A stretch of DNA of 64,000 nt from Photobacterium marinum (GCF_000331515.1 NZ_AMZO01000016.1:186001-250000), one strand, 5' to 3'. Counted from the stretch's first letter, positions 37,283 through 45,851 are shown. Made by a program: numbers and translations. The notes: generated from the sequence alone by a model not told the origin.

Positions 37283-37816
37283 ATTCTCAAGCGATTAAAG
37301 CAATGGCTGTGGATGTTGTTTGCAGGCGTTTGGCTCTATGGGTGTTCTGCTTCTATAGAGGATTATCAGGGAACAAAGCCGGACTTTGAATTGTTTGAAT
37401 ACTTCGAAGGTGACATCATTGCATGGGGAATGCTCCAGGACAGAAATGGTAAGCAGACTCGTCGGTTTGAAGTTCAGATTAAAGGACGTGTTCAAGGCAA
37501 TTTATTAACCCTGGAAGAAGACTTTGTTTTTGATGACGGTGAAAAGCAGCACAGAACCTGGGTGATTACACGTAACATGGACGGGCACTATATAGGTAAT
37601 GCTGATGATGTAGTTGGAGAAGCTACAGGTCATGTGTCTGGTAATGCTCTGAACTGGAAGTATGTATTAAGAGTTCCTGTTGATGATACTACCTACGATA
37701 TTACCTTTAATGACTGGATGTTCCGCCAGGATGAGAAAAGGGTATTCAATATCGCAGAAATGACTAAATGGGGATTCAGTGTCGGTAAAGTGATTCTATT
37801 TTTTGAAAAACAGTAA
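37283..37816 (+). CDS. DUF3833 lipoprotein, probable ATT start codon
   Basis: A 177-residue DUF3833-family lipoprotein. If translation began at the first ATG (37313), the signal peptide would be only MLFAGVWLYGC with no basic residue. Reading upstream in frame gives a proper lipoprotein signal: basic ILKRLKQ, hydrophobic core WLWMLFAGVW, and lipobox LYGC. No ATG, GTG or TTG start lies between the in-frame stop at 37262 and this segment apart from a TTA and CTC. ATT at 37283 has AGAGGT six bases before it. The mature part shows the family pattern FELFEYFEGDIIAWG and KWKYVLRV-like strands of a lipocalin-type barrel. Confidence 0.75.
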   Translation: MLKRLKQWLWMLFAGVWLYGCSASIEDYQGTKPDFELFEYFEGDIIAWGMLQDRNGKQTRRFEVQIKGRVQGNLLTLEEDFVFDDGEKQHRTWVITRNMDGHYIGNADDVVGEATGHVSGNALNWKYVLRVPVDDTTYDITFNDWMFRQDEKRVFNIAEMTKWGFSVGKVILFFEKQ

Positions 37817-37882
37817 TGACTAAGCAGAAATGTTTAAATAGGAAGAAAAATTGTATGGAAAGGATAGAATTTATCCTTTGAT

Positions 37883-37912
37883 AGCCCGCCACAAATTTAT
37901 GCGGGCTTTTTT
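37883..37912. terminator. Terminator closing the photolyase operon
   Basis: Stem AGCCCGC/GCGGGCT with an 11-base loop and a seven-T tail. It also reaches the stop codon of the convergent GGDEF gene. Confidence 0.85.
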
Positions 37913-38939
37913 AATGCGTTAGGTAGTTACTGCAAAGCTGTTTATGTTCATGCTTACATTGATACATGTGTTTATCTGCTGCGCTTATCAGGGATTGAAT
38001 GTCGTAATAAAATGCTTCATTACGATCAATGGTGACAAAACCTACCGAAGCGGAAAAAGGAATGCTCTTAAGCGTTAGCTCTTTATTGAACACATTCGCC
38101 AGCTCATGATAAAGCTCGTAAAAATCTTCCTGATCATTGCAACTTGCCAACAAAACAAATTCATCACCACCTAAACGACCGACTATATCTGTGTGACGAC
38201 TTATTTGCCTAAGCCTGCTGGCGGTTTCAACCAACACTTGATCACCAAAGATATGGCCATGTTGATCATTGATGGTTTTAAATTGGTCGATATCGATATA
38301 GAAAAGCGCAAGTAGTCCTTCTTTAACGACATCATCGAGTTCTTGCTGCAGTTTCTGACAGAATACCCGGCGGTTATAGACGTTGGTTAAAAAGTCGTAA
38401 TTGGCTGACTGTAATAACTCTTGTTCTATCTCGTGTTTTTCTAATGCTACCGCACAGACGGAAGCGGCCATTTCCAGGACTTCAAGTTCGAAAGGAGTAG
38501 GTGAGGACGGGTAACTGCTGTAGGTGGCAAATGTTCCGAGAACCTTGTCTTTAGAGGAAATTATCGGAACAGACCAGCAGGAAGCAAGGTTGACCTTCTG
38601 AGTAATTTGTTTGAACTCGATCCAGTTTTGATGCTCGCTGATATTTTCTGTGATCACCTTACGCCGAAAATAGGCAGCAGCCCCACAGGCACCGACATCC
38701 GGCCCGATAGGGATGCCATCAATCGCCTTTTTATAGCTTTCCGGCAGGTTTGGGGCACATTCGCAATGCAGTGTATTGCTATTATCATCCAGCAATAAGA
38801 TGGATGTCATTCTGTCACTGTAAATCTTTTCAGTAACACCAATGAGCTGTTCCAGCATTTCCTGCTTGCTCTGTCCCAGTGCGAGCATCCGCAGTATCTT
38901 ATTAAAAGCTCTGTGCGCATGGAGAAGTTGATTAATCAA
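37911..38939 (-). CDS. GAF-GGDEF diguanylate cyclase
   Basis: A 342-residue cytoplasmic protein: a GAF domain at about 20-170 and a GGDEF domain from about 178. GGDEF is intact at 257-261, with DIDQFKTIND and the DFLTNVYNRR block. The inhibitory site RHTD at 248-251 is present with the usual five-residue spacing, so product inhibition is expected, unlike the cyclase at 7.5 kb. The GAF domain contains Cys85 and His103 in segments resembling redox or nucleotide sensors, but its ligand is unknown. It is convergent with the photolyase operon. Confidence 0.92.
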   Translation of the reverse strand: MINQLLHAHRAFNKILRMLALGQSKQEMLEQLIGVTEKIYSDRMTSILLLDDNSNTLHCECAPNLPESYKKAIDGIPIGPDVGACGAAAYFRRKVITENISEHQNWIEFKQITQKVNLASCWSVPIISSKDKVLGTFATYSSYPSSPTPFELEVLEMAASVCAVALEKHEIEQELLQSANYDFLTNVYNRRVFCQKLQQELDDVVKEGLLALFYIDIDQFKTINDQHGHIFGDQVLVETASRLRQISRHTDIVGRLGGDEFVLLASCNDQEDFYELYHELANVFNKELTLKSIPFSASVGFVTIDRNEAFYYDIQSLISAADKHMYQCKHEHKQLCSNYLTH

Positions 38940-39065
38940 AATGCTTCCTTGTTCGGCTTTGTTATTATTAAAAATATTATTGTTGTTTGATTTAATTTTA
39001 TAGAATAAAGAGTAAGCAACAAATAATAGTCATCGGTATGAATAAGGTTTATTTTGAAAATGTGA

Positions 39066-39094
39066 ACTCGGTATTCTTGATGGGAATATCGAGT
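39066..39094. repeat. Near-perfect 11-bp inverted repeat
   Basis: ACTCGGTATTC and GAATATCGAGT face each other across a seven-base loop, with one G/T difference that still pairs in one RNA strand. It lies just behind the ybjD stop and before the GGDEF gene. It may be a weak terminator lacking a U-tract, or an operator. Confidence 0.5.
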
Positions 39095-39138
39095 GTTGTT
39101 TGACTTAAATTGTCATGCAATTAAAAAGAGAATAATAA

Positions 39139-40821
39139 TTAACTGACGCCTCGGGACATAACGACAATTCGTTTTAAAATCCAACGCAGCAGTACCGGAA
39201 TTTCTTCAACATTTTCTTCATCAGTAAATTCAACAATTGCTAATGCGACATCCGGCTTGGCATGACGCTTAAGGGCGCGGGCAATAATTTTCTTCGGTGT
39301 TACCGGACTGTCGTGCGGGATACTCGCTAATTTGCGGAACAAAGGCTCAAAACCGTGTTTAAATAAAAAGTGTTCGATGTCTCTGCAAGGCAGTACTGTA
39401 AGGCGGTGTCGTTCTGCATCATTTCCTAACAGGTGGCGGACTGTTTCAGCGTATTTCTTTCCGGCCAGATCACCGTCAGCGACTAAATGCCATTCTATAC
39501 CTAATCCTCTGGCTACTTTGATCAGAGGTCGCAGTCCACTTTGGGCAAACTCAATGATTTGCACGCCTTCTGCGGCTAGGTTATAGCCACAGATTCGGGC
39601 AAATTCATTAAACAGCCAGACTTCTGTTTCACCTTCGACCAGCAGCCATGCGCGGGCAAACAGGGCATTAGGGCGATGAAGACGGACATGGAAAGCGACG
39701 CGTCGTTCTTCATCACGTGACAGCATGCGGGGGCTGATGTTATAGACGTGCGTCCGGTCCGGTTCACGGATGAGCTTGTTGATTGATTGCAACGGCACCA
39801 CAGATGTCAGATCGGAGCTGTTGGTGGTCAGAATCTTCTGCATCGGCATATTAGAGATAAATGTCCATGCCTGTTGTAGTAACGTAGGATGCAAACGACC
39901 TTCGGGGTCTTCCAGAATCATGATAGGACGCGCAAGCCGTTTCAGCTCTACCGGACCACGGGCGCGGATAAAGGCATTAAGCAACCCCATTAAGATTAAC
40001 CGGGCCTGTTTGGTCATGTGTGGCTGCGTCAGTTGCTCCAGTGGATTTTTCGTATATTGCGCCCAGCTTGGAAAATGGACACGGTTAAACTGTGATGGGC
40101 GATTATGAGGAGCAAATGCGAAATAGTGGTCGACCAGGGTTCGCAGTGCGTTAATGCTGCTTTTTATTTCATCTGAGCTGACATGTCCGGGGCGGGTCAT
40201 CAGCCGCTGACAGGTGTTATCAAGCCTGCGTTGAATCCGGGCATTCTCACTGTTGTCACGGTCGCTTTTACCGTTGCCGTTACCATTCTTTCCATTGCCA
40301 TTACCGTTTCCGTTATAAGCTTCTCGCCTCAGGCGGCGTGCATCACGAATGCGAACAATCGGGTGCAGCGTCATTAACTGTTTAGCTATTCTGTCTGTAT
40401 CGGGGCAATGAATGATTTTGCCGTTGTTATCAAGAAACGAACGGTGAGTGATGATTTTATCGTCTTTCACGATACTGTTTATCTGATAATACAGCTCCTT
40501 TGCGACGTCTTCACCATCAACCCAAAGCGGTGTGAAGGCTTTATAACGGCGGGCGTTATGTTCTCCCGGGTAATCTTCACAAAAGTGGATAACGATCTGG
40601 AGTTGAGCCATTTTTTCATGCCCGGCAGCATAGTCGACATGAAAATCAGAAAATTTGAAATTATAAAAATGGGCATCAGGGGAAAGGGCAATACTGAGCG
40701 CATCGAGTAAGGATGACTTACCCCACGCGTTTTCACCGATTAACACGGTCAGCTCATCGAATGTCAGCGACAAGCGTTTTATTCCTCTGAAGCCTGATAC
40801 TTCAATTCGTTTTAGCAGCAT
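39139..40821 (-). CDS. ybjD: OLD-family ATP-dependent endonuclease, YbjD-like
   Basis: A 560-residue protein with an ABC-type ATPase and a TOPRIM nuclease domain. Walker A is GENAWGKS at 29-36 and the signature/Walker B region is MILEDPEGRLHP at 301-312. The TOPRIM acidic residues are Glu397 (LVEGETE) and Asp449/Asp451 (ADGDLAG). Length and N-terminus match E. coli YbjD (DUF2813). An Asn-Gly repeat at 170-184 sits in the linker between the ATPase halves. Some OLD nucleases act in phage defence with a helicase partner (Gabija); no helicase lies here, so this is a stand-alone type of unknown role. Confidence 0.88.
   Translation of the reverse strand: MLLKRIEVSGFRGIKRLSLTFDELTVLIGENAWGKSSLLDALSIALSPDAHFYNFKFSDFHVDYAAGHEKMAQLQIVIHFCEDYPGEHNARRYKAFTPLWVDGEDVAKELYYQINSIVKDDKIITHRSFLDNNGKIIHCPDTDRIAKQLMTLHPIVRIRDARRLRREAYNGNGNGNGKNGNGNGKSDRDNSENARIQRRLDNTCQRLMTRPGHVSSDEIKSSINALRTLVDHYFAFAPHNRPSQFNRVHFPSWAQYTKNPLEQLTQPHMTKQARLILMGLLNAFIRARGPVELKRLARPIMILEDPEGRLHPTLLQQAWTFISNMPMQKILTTNSSDLTSVVPLQSINKLIREPDRTHVYNISPRMLSRDEERRVAFHVRLHRPNALFARAWLLVEGETEVWLFNEFARICGYNLAAEGVQIIEFAQSGLRPLIKVARGLGIEWHLVADGDLAGKKYAETVRHLLGNDAERHRLTVLPCRDIEHFLFKHGFEPLFRKLASIPHDSPVTPKKIIARALKRHAKPDVALAIVEFTDEENVEEIPVLLRWILKRIVVMSRGVS
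40267..40314 (-). repeat. Coding hexamer repeat for (Asn-Gly)n in ybjD
   Basis: Seven Asn-Gly pairs, interrupted once by Lys, encoded by hexamers whose third codon positions vary. The protein repeat is regular while the DNA repeat is not, so recent slippage is unlikely and a flexible linker is probably kept by selection. Confidence 0.8.
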
Positions 40822-41052
40822 ATCTCACCTCTGATATTAAGATTACAGTACCTAAGTTCTGGATGGGTATGCCGATATCACAGAACGGTAAGAAGCTATT
40901 GATACTTAATGACAAAATGGCGATTCATGAAAAGGTTGAGGTCGTCAGATGTGATTGCTATATTCCCGTGACTAAAATTGCTGGGTTCAAATCTAAGCTT
41001 TGTAGTTAGCTGAACACCCGGACAAAAACAATGAAAAGACAGGAGACGTCAG

Positions 41053-41448
41053 ATGGCTAAGATTATCCATTCAATGGTTCGTGTAGTGGACTTGGATAAG
41101 TCGTTGAAATTTTATAAAGAAGCATTGGCACTTGATATTGCTGAGCGCTTGGATTTTGAAGGTTTCAGCCTGGTTTACCTTCGTAATGAAGAAAACGATA
41201 TGGAGCTGGAGCTGACCTGGAACGAAGGCACTGAAGAGTCTTATACTCACGGTTCTGGTTATGGTCACCTTGCAGTCGCAGTTGATGATCTTGAAGCAGA
41301 ACACGAGAAATTGGTTGGTTTTGGATATGAACCAGCTGAAATCAAAGAATTCTTCCGTGATGGTCAGTTACTGGCAAAATTCTTCTTTGTTCAGGATCCT
41401 GACGGTTACAAGATTGAATTTTTGCAGCGTCACGGTCGTTACCAGTAA
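41053..41448 (+). CDS. gloA: Glyoxalase I-type VOC protein (lactoylglutathione lyase)
   Basis: A 131-residue single-unit VOC enzyme. The metal ligands of bacterial glyoxalase I are in place: His6, Glu53 (MELELTWN), His72 (GYGHLAVAV) and Glu122 (KIEFLQ). It should convert the hemithioacetal of methylglyoxal and glutathione to S-lactoylglutathione. It is a little shorter than E. coli GloA (135) and diverges in the N-terminal part, so it may be a second copy with a related substrate. AGGAGA precedes the ATG. Confidence 0.85.
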   Translation: MAKIIHSMVRVVDLDKSLKFYKEALALDIAERLDFEGFSLVYLRNEENDMELELTWNEGTEESYTHGSGYGHLAVAVDDLEAEHEKLVGFGYEPAEIKEFFRDGQLLAKFFFVQDPDGYKIEFLQRHGRYQ

Positions 41449-41490
41449 GCAGCTATAAGGTTATCTGCGTGACTCACAGATAATCAGTCG

Positions 41491-41521
41491 TCACCGCAGT
41501 ACATTCTTTTCCCTGCGGTGA
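41491..41521. terminator. Possible hairpin at the end of the YeeE/YedE gene
   Basis: Perfect 9-bp inverted repeat TCACCGCAG/CTGCGGTGA with a 13-base loop between two convergent genes, overlapping the minus-strand stop codon. It lacks a clear T-run, so termination is only a guess. Confidence 0.4.
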
Positions 41522-42423
41522 CTGATAACTCTCCTTAAAAAGATCCCGCCAATAATTCCGATAATCATGCTGAAGATGGCAATAGCACCGGCTGGAGAAA
41601 ATGAAGGCAGGGCAACAAGGAGTTGGGAGTCGTTTCCTCCTAAAGCCAAAGAAGCACCGATTCCCATTATAATTCCGGCAAAAAGATGGCTGATTAACTG
41701 TTTTGGTCTCAGTTCGTAAGATTTCAATGACAGGCGTTCTTTTGCGCTGATAGCCATTCCTGTAATTAATCCCACTATGGTGAGGTAGCGTTGAAAGGAC
41801 GGCCACTTCTCACTTTCACCATGTACTCCGGCTGCTGTGATATCTTTGAGCAATTGGCTTGGAGACCATTCGGGAAGTTGATAAGTCAAAATGCTGGCGA
41901 TTACGCCAAATAAAAGGATGCCAAGTAATATTGGTCTTCTTTGAGGAGGGATTCGGAAAAATATCAGAGCGATAAGTACGAAGAGAAGAATCGTAACAGT
42001 CATAGACGGGTCCATAACGGGTGAAAGGTGCTCGTATTCAATAGCAAATGACATGGATGCAAGGAAACACCAGCCACATATCCAGCCGATAACCGTAGCA
42101 AACATATAAATATGGCCTTTTGACAGTTTGGAAATGGTTGAGATAGAGCAGCCTTTATTGAGTGCTGCGCCCAGGCCAAAGAGCAAGCCTCCTATGGCGA
42201 CAGGTATATTGGCAGCATATCTGCTTAAGGTCATTGAGATACTTTCATTGAATTGTGAGAATGGAATCAACCAGATCCAGAAGCCGCAACATAAGATAGT
42301 GGCAAGAAATCCTGGCCTTTTAGCCAGTAGCTCTTGAACGCCTCTGACCATACATAATCCTGTTTTTTGTGCGAGTGCGCCGACAAAAAATGCCAGAATG
42401 ACGGGGTACAGATAGGAAATCAT
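41491..42423 (-). CDS. YeeE/YedE-family membrane transporter (sulfur compound)
   Basis: A 310-residue protein with about nine membrane helices. The paired motifs GLCMVRG (Cys24) and NKGCSIST are the cysteine-containing half-motifs of the YeeE/YedE family. TsuA, a member, imports thiosulfate by handing it along cysteines. Thiosulfate or another reduced sulfur compound is the likely substrate. No TusA-like YeeD gene is adjacent. It is convergent with gloA and divergent from the nucleotidase gene. Confidence 0.85.
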   Translation of the reverse strand: MISYLYPVILAFFVGALAQKTGLCMVRGVQELLAKRPGFLATILCCGFWIWLIPFSQFNESISMTLSRYAANIPVAIGGLLFGLGAALNKGCSISTISKLSKGHIYMFATVIGWICGWCFLASMSFAIEYEHLSPVMDPSMTVTILLFVLIALIFFRIPPQRRPILLGILLFGVIASILTYQLPEWSPSQLLKDITAAGVHGESEKWPSFQRYLTIVGLITGMAISAKERLSLKSYELRPKQLISHLFAGIIMGIGASLALGGNDSQLLVALPSFSPAGAIAIFSMIIGIIGGIFLRRVISHRREKNVLR

Positions 42424-42739
42424 TTGTCGTTTGTAATGAATCTGTCGTGAAGTTGTATTAAATACTATATACCCAAGTGACCACTGAAGAGTCGCGTCAC
42501 AGATAGATTAGCAGTACATTCTGTGTAGCCCATGTAGAGGTGTGATTGGCATTCATATTCAGGTTTTACTACTGAATTAGCAAAATAAAATCGAGCTGAA
42601 GAATGTAAACTCAATTTTAGGTGTTGTTTTAAATCACATTTTGGGTTTAACCTAGAGAAATGAACTACAAGCAATGTGACTTAAATCATATAGGAATAGA
42701 TTTAGATAACACCGCGTTACTGAGGAACATCAGAGTTTT
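42424..42739. other. Divergent intergenic region with CRP-like site
   Basis: These 316 bp hold the promoters of the YeeE/YedE transporter (minus) and the nucleotidase (plus). No gene is supportable. The only element recognised is the CRP-like dyad at 42675-42690. Confidence 0.55.
42675..42690. promoter_or_regulatory. CRP-like site TGTGA-N6-TCATA
   Basis: Matches the CRP consensus TGTGA-N6-TCACA at 9 of 10 positions and lies 50-65 bp before the nucleotidase start, a normal place for activation. Based on sequence match only. Confidence 0.45.
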
Positions 42740-44500
42740 ATGACATACCATCGCCCGGCGAAAATCACTTTCGCACACATTAACGACACACACTCACACT
42801 TCGAGCCGTCTTCTATCTCTTTGTCGCTGCCTGATGAGGTTCTAGATACGGATACTTCTGTTTATGCCAGCTGCGGAGGTTTTTCGCGTGTGTCGTCGGC
42901 GGTAAAGGATGTTAAACGACAGGCTCACCTGAAAGGGCGTGAGTTTATGTTTGTTCATGCCGGTGACTGTTTCCAGGGCACATTGTTCTTCTCTTTATAT
43001 AAAGGTCTGGCTAATGCAAAAATGCTGAATGCGATTGGCGTAGAAGCAATGGCATTAGGAAATCATGAGCTGGATATGGGGAACGGGATTGTGGCTGATT
43101 TTATGGATCAGGCCAGTTTCCCTCTGCTTGTGGCTAACTGGAATCTCGCCGACGAAGATCAGAGCAAGCCGAATCCACTACGTGATAAACACAATGTGTA
43201 TGCTTTTAATAATGAAGCTGGTCATGGTCGATTCATTGTAAAAGATGTTGCTGGAGAGCCTGTTGCTGTATTCGGACTGGCAATTGAGAACATGGCGGGT
43301 ATCGCCAACCCGGATCCGGACACAAGCTTTTTGAAAGTAGTTGATGTCGCTAAAAGCACGATTGACGCGATTCAAAGGCAGGGCATTAATAAAATTGTTC
43401 TTCTTAGCCATTTAGGATATGACCGGGATCTAGAGCTTGCAGCACAGGTTGATGGCTTGAGGGCGATTATTGGTGGTCACACTCATACCATGCAGGGTGA
43501 CTTTAGTAATATTGGTTACGGTGTCACTGATTCCTACGCAACTATGGTTGAAGGCACTTGTGTCGTCCAGGCCGGATGTAATGCACTGGCTCTGGGGCAG
43601 CTTGAGCTTGATTTTAATGCTGATGGTACAGTTGAACATGCCGGTGGTGTGAACCAGTTATTGCTGGGGCGTCAGTTCACAGTTGATGCCAGCCGCAGTG
43701 AACATCTGGATGATGATAGCCACGACGCGGTGAAGTCGTATCTGAAGCAGCAGGATAATATCCGTTTCTGTGCCAAAGATCCGATTATTGAAAATATGCT
43801 GAACACGGAATATCGTCCGCGTGTTCGTGAACTCCAGACACAGCATATTGCTGAAGCTGCTGAGCCTTTGCGTCATGTGCGTATTCCAGACCATCGTGGC
43901 GGTAGTCAGATTGCACCGCTGGTGGTTGACAGTTTTGTCTGGCAGGGGCGTCAGATGGGGTATGACGTCGATTTTGCCATCCATAATGCTGGTGGCGTAA
44001 GGGCATCTCTGAATCCCGGGCCGTTAACGTCTGCGGATATTGCCGGTAAGCTGCTGCCTTTTGCTATCGGACTGATGGTGTATCAGGTAAAAGGTAAACG
44101 TGTCCGAGAGGCTCTTGAAGGCGCAATTAACAATGCGATTGATAACGGGGTAGAAGGAACCGGTAGTGGTAGTTTCCCATACACCTCTAATCTGAAATAT
44201 ACCTATCGTTGTTGCTCCGAGCCCGGAGCCAGAATTGAAGATTTGCAGACTTTCCAAGGCGGTCATTGGGTTGATGTGGATGATGATGCGGTTTATACCT
44301 CGATTTCGTCAGGTTACACAGCGACGGGCAAAGAAGGATATGATGCATTGCTTGATTGTGTTGTAGAACCTAAAGCGTTAAATGTAACCATGGCAGAAGC
44401 TTTTGAGCGTTATGCTAAAACGGTTGAAACATTGTCAGCACCATCAAATGCTTTGGTCTCTTATATTCCGTGTGGATGTGAACAACAGGTGGTAGCCTAA
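42740..44500 (+). CDS. Bifunctional metallophosphatase/5'-nucleotidase (UshA family, no signal peptide)
   Basis: A 586-residue two-domain protein. The N-terminal metallophosphatase domain has NDTHSH (15-20), GDCFQG (75-80), GNHE (107-110) and GGHTHT, all metal ligands. The C-terminal 5'-nucleotidase domain (about 350-560) binds the nucleoside. UshA-type enzymes are normally secreted, but this one starts MTYHRPAKITFAHINDTH, going straight into the first motif. No signal peptide or upstream in-frame start exists, so it should be cytoplasmic, or the start is wrong. TGAGGAAC stands slightly far from the ATG. A terminator follows. Confidence 0.88.
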   Translation: MTYHRPAKITFAHINDTHSHFEPSSISLSLPDEVLDTDTSVYASCGGFSRVSSAVKDVKRQAHLKGREFMFVHAGDCFQGTLFFSLYKGLANAKMLNAIGVEAMALGNHELDMGNGIVADFMDQASFPLLVANWNLADEDQSKPNPLRDKHNVYAFNNEAGHGRFIVKDVAGEPVAVFGLAIENMAGIANPDPDTSFLKVVDVAKSTIDAIQRQGINKIVLLSHLGYDRDLELAAQVDGLRAIIGGHTHTMQGDFSNIGYGVTDSYATMVEGTCVVQAGCNALALGQLELDFNADGTVEHAGGVNQLLLGRQFTVDASRSEHLDDDSHDAVKSYLKQQDNIRFCAKDPIIENMLNTEYRPRVRELQTQHIAEAAEPLRHVRIPDHRGGSQIAPLVVDSFVWQGRQMGYDVDFAIHNAGGVRASLNPGPLTSADIAGKLLPFAIGLMVYQVKGKRVREALEGAINNAIDNGVEGTGSGSFPYTSNLKYTYRCCSEPGARIEDLQTFQGGHWVDVDDDAVYTSISSGYTATGKEGYDALLDCVVEPKALNVTMAEAFERYAKTVETLSAPSNALVSYIPCGCEQQVVA

Positions 44501-44591
44501 ATAAAGTGATAATGAGTTAAATATAGCGAGAGTATTAATATAAATATGCTTAACTCGTCATTATATTCGTCAATCAAATGACGAGGAGTGC

Positions 44592-44629
44592 AAAAGAGGT
44601 GTCGAATTAATCGCACCTCTTTTGTTTTT
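44592..44629 (+). terminator. Terminator of the 5'-nucleotidase gene
   Basis: Stem AAAAGAGGTG/CACCTCTTTT with a 12-base loop, followed by a T-rich tail, about 90 bp after the stop. Confidence 0.85.
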
Positions 44630-44758
44630 TTGAATGCTCATCTTATATCACGAGAAATCAGAAACAGTCCTTACTCTATGTGAAAATAAACTAAAGGTTA
44701 TTCCAAACCTGTCGATATTAAATATAAATCGGAAATGAAATTGTGTTGAGAGGGTAAG

Positions 44759-44851
44759 ATGAGCAGAGACTGGGTAGACGTAGCAATGGTTACTGGTTGG
44801 GTTTCAGCGTGGACTGCGTTGATTTACTTTATGCCGGCTGTAGGCGTATAA
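44759..44851 (+). CDS. Small membrane protein, 30 residues, previously unnamed
   Basis: A 30-codon ORF starting ATG with GAGAGGGT at good ribosome-binding distance. The product runs MSRDWVDVAMVTGWVSAWTA and then a hydrophobic LIYFMPAVGV end. It would form one membrane helix with three tryptophans and an acidic N-terminal side. A terminator follows at 44937 and another precedes it, so it is a compact single-gene unit. I do not recognise the family. The coding nature rests on the ribosome-binding site, the helix and the isolated transcription-unit layout. Confidence 0.55.
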   Translation: MSRDWVDVAMVTGWVSAWTALIYFMPAVGV

Positions 44852-44936
44852 CACGAAATTAAACAAAGAAGTATTTTAATGCTGTTATTTATCCGAAGTT
44901 CCTGTGTTAAGCAGGTTGGAAAAACTATGAGTCTTT

Positions 44937-44965
44937 AAAAAGCCGAGATAATTCTCGGCTTTTTT
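44937..44965. terminator. Bidirectional terminator before ribB end
   Basis: Stem AAAGCCGAG/CTCGGCTTT, loop ATAATT, A-run before and T-run after. It serves both the small ORF and ribB. Confidence 0.88.
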
Positions 44966-44974
44966 GATGCTTTA

Positions 44975-45652
44975 TTATGCTGAAATACTTTCTGGTTGCT
45001 CAGTATTTGCTACTTCATTTGCCAGGCGGTAAGCCGCAAGATCTTCAATTGTCAGAACAGGCATATCGAATTTCTTACCGAACTCAATAACCTCCGGCAG
45101 GCGAGCCATTGTGCCATCCGGGTTAGTCAGCTCACACAGTACACCGTAAGGCTTCAGGCCGGAAAGGCGCATCAGATCAATAGTCGCTTCTGTGTGACCA
45201 CGACGAGCTAGAACACCCTCAGGATTTGCTTTAAGCGGAAATACATGACCAGGGCGGTTCAGATCAGATGGCTTCGCATCGTCTGCGATAGCCGCTTTAA
45301 TCGTTGTTACGCGGTCTGCTGCGGAAACGCCGGTTGTTACACCTTCTGCTGCCTCAATGGTTACAGTGAAGCCTGTTTGGTTTGCGCTGGTGTTGTTTTC
45401 AACCATCATAGGCAGGTCAAGCTGCTGAACACGCTCTTCGGTTAGGCAAAGGCATACGATGCCAGAGCATTCGCGGATCATGATTGCCATTTGTTCAGGA
45501 GTCAGTGTTTCTGCGGCAAAAATGATATCGCCTTCGTTTTCACGATCTTCATCGTCAACAACAAGAACACCACGACCATTACGAATTGCGTTCAGGCCGG
45601 CTTCAACTCGTTCGAAAGGTGTACCGTATGGGGCTAGTAAAGACTGATTCAT
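44975..45652 (-). CDS. ribB: 3,4-dihydroxy-2-butanone-4-phosphate synthase
   Basis: A 225-residue RibB, the stand-alone form without a GTP cyclohydrolase domain. It makes the four-carbon unit of riboflavin from ribulose 5-phosphate with loss of formate. The acidic active-site block [15 protein letters not shown], the [13 protein letters not shown] segment and the [11 protein letters not shown] motif are all present. It is controlled by the FMN riboswitch in its long leader and is not in an operon with other rib genes. Confidence 0.96.
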   Translation of the reverse strand: MNQSLLAPYGTPFERVEAGLNAIRNGRGVLVVDDEDRENEGDIIFAAETLTPEQMAIMIRECSGIVCLCLTEERVQQLDLPMMVENNTSANQTGFTVTIEAAEGVTTGVSAADRVTTIKAAIADDAKPSDLNRPGHVFPLKANPEGVLARRGHTEATIDLMRLSGLKPYGVLCELTNPDGTMARLPEVIEFGKKFDMPVLTIEDLAAYRLANEVANTEQPESISA

Positions 45653-45851
45653 GGTAATAGATACTCCAAATAAAAAAATACCAGAATCAGGGCATGGAAT
45701 GACAGCGTTTCAGCAAGGCTGAAATAACTTCACAGTATTACTCGTCAGGATATATAACGAGAACGCTATGCGTATGAGCTATAACCTGAGTTCAGATACA
45801 GCAGTTCTACTGTGTTTTAAAAAGCAAGAGATCGGCATGATCCCCACTGAT

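Noticed and set aside
40267..40314. CRISPR-like or phase-variable repeat
   Set aside because: The units are six bases and coding, with synonymous drift; they are neither spacer-separated nor pure enough for slippage.
39139..40821. Gabija-type phage-defence system
   Set aside because: Only the OLD-type nuclease is present; there is no UvrD-like GajB helicase neighbour, and the protein matches the housekeeping-like YbjD.
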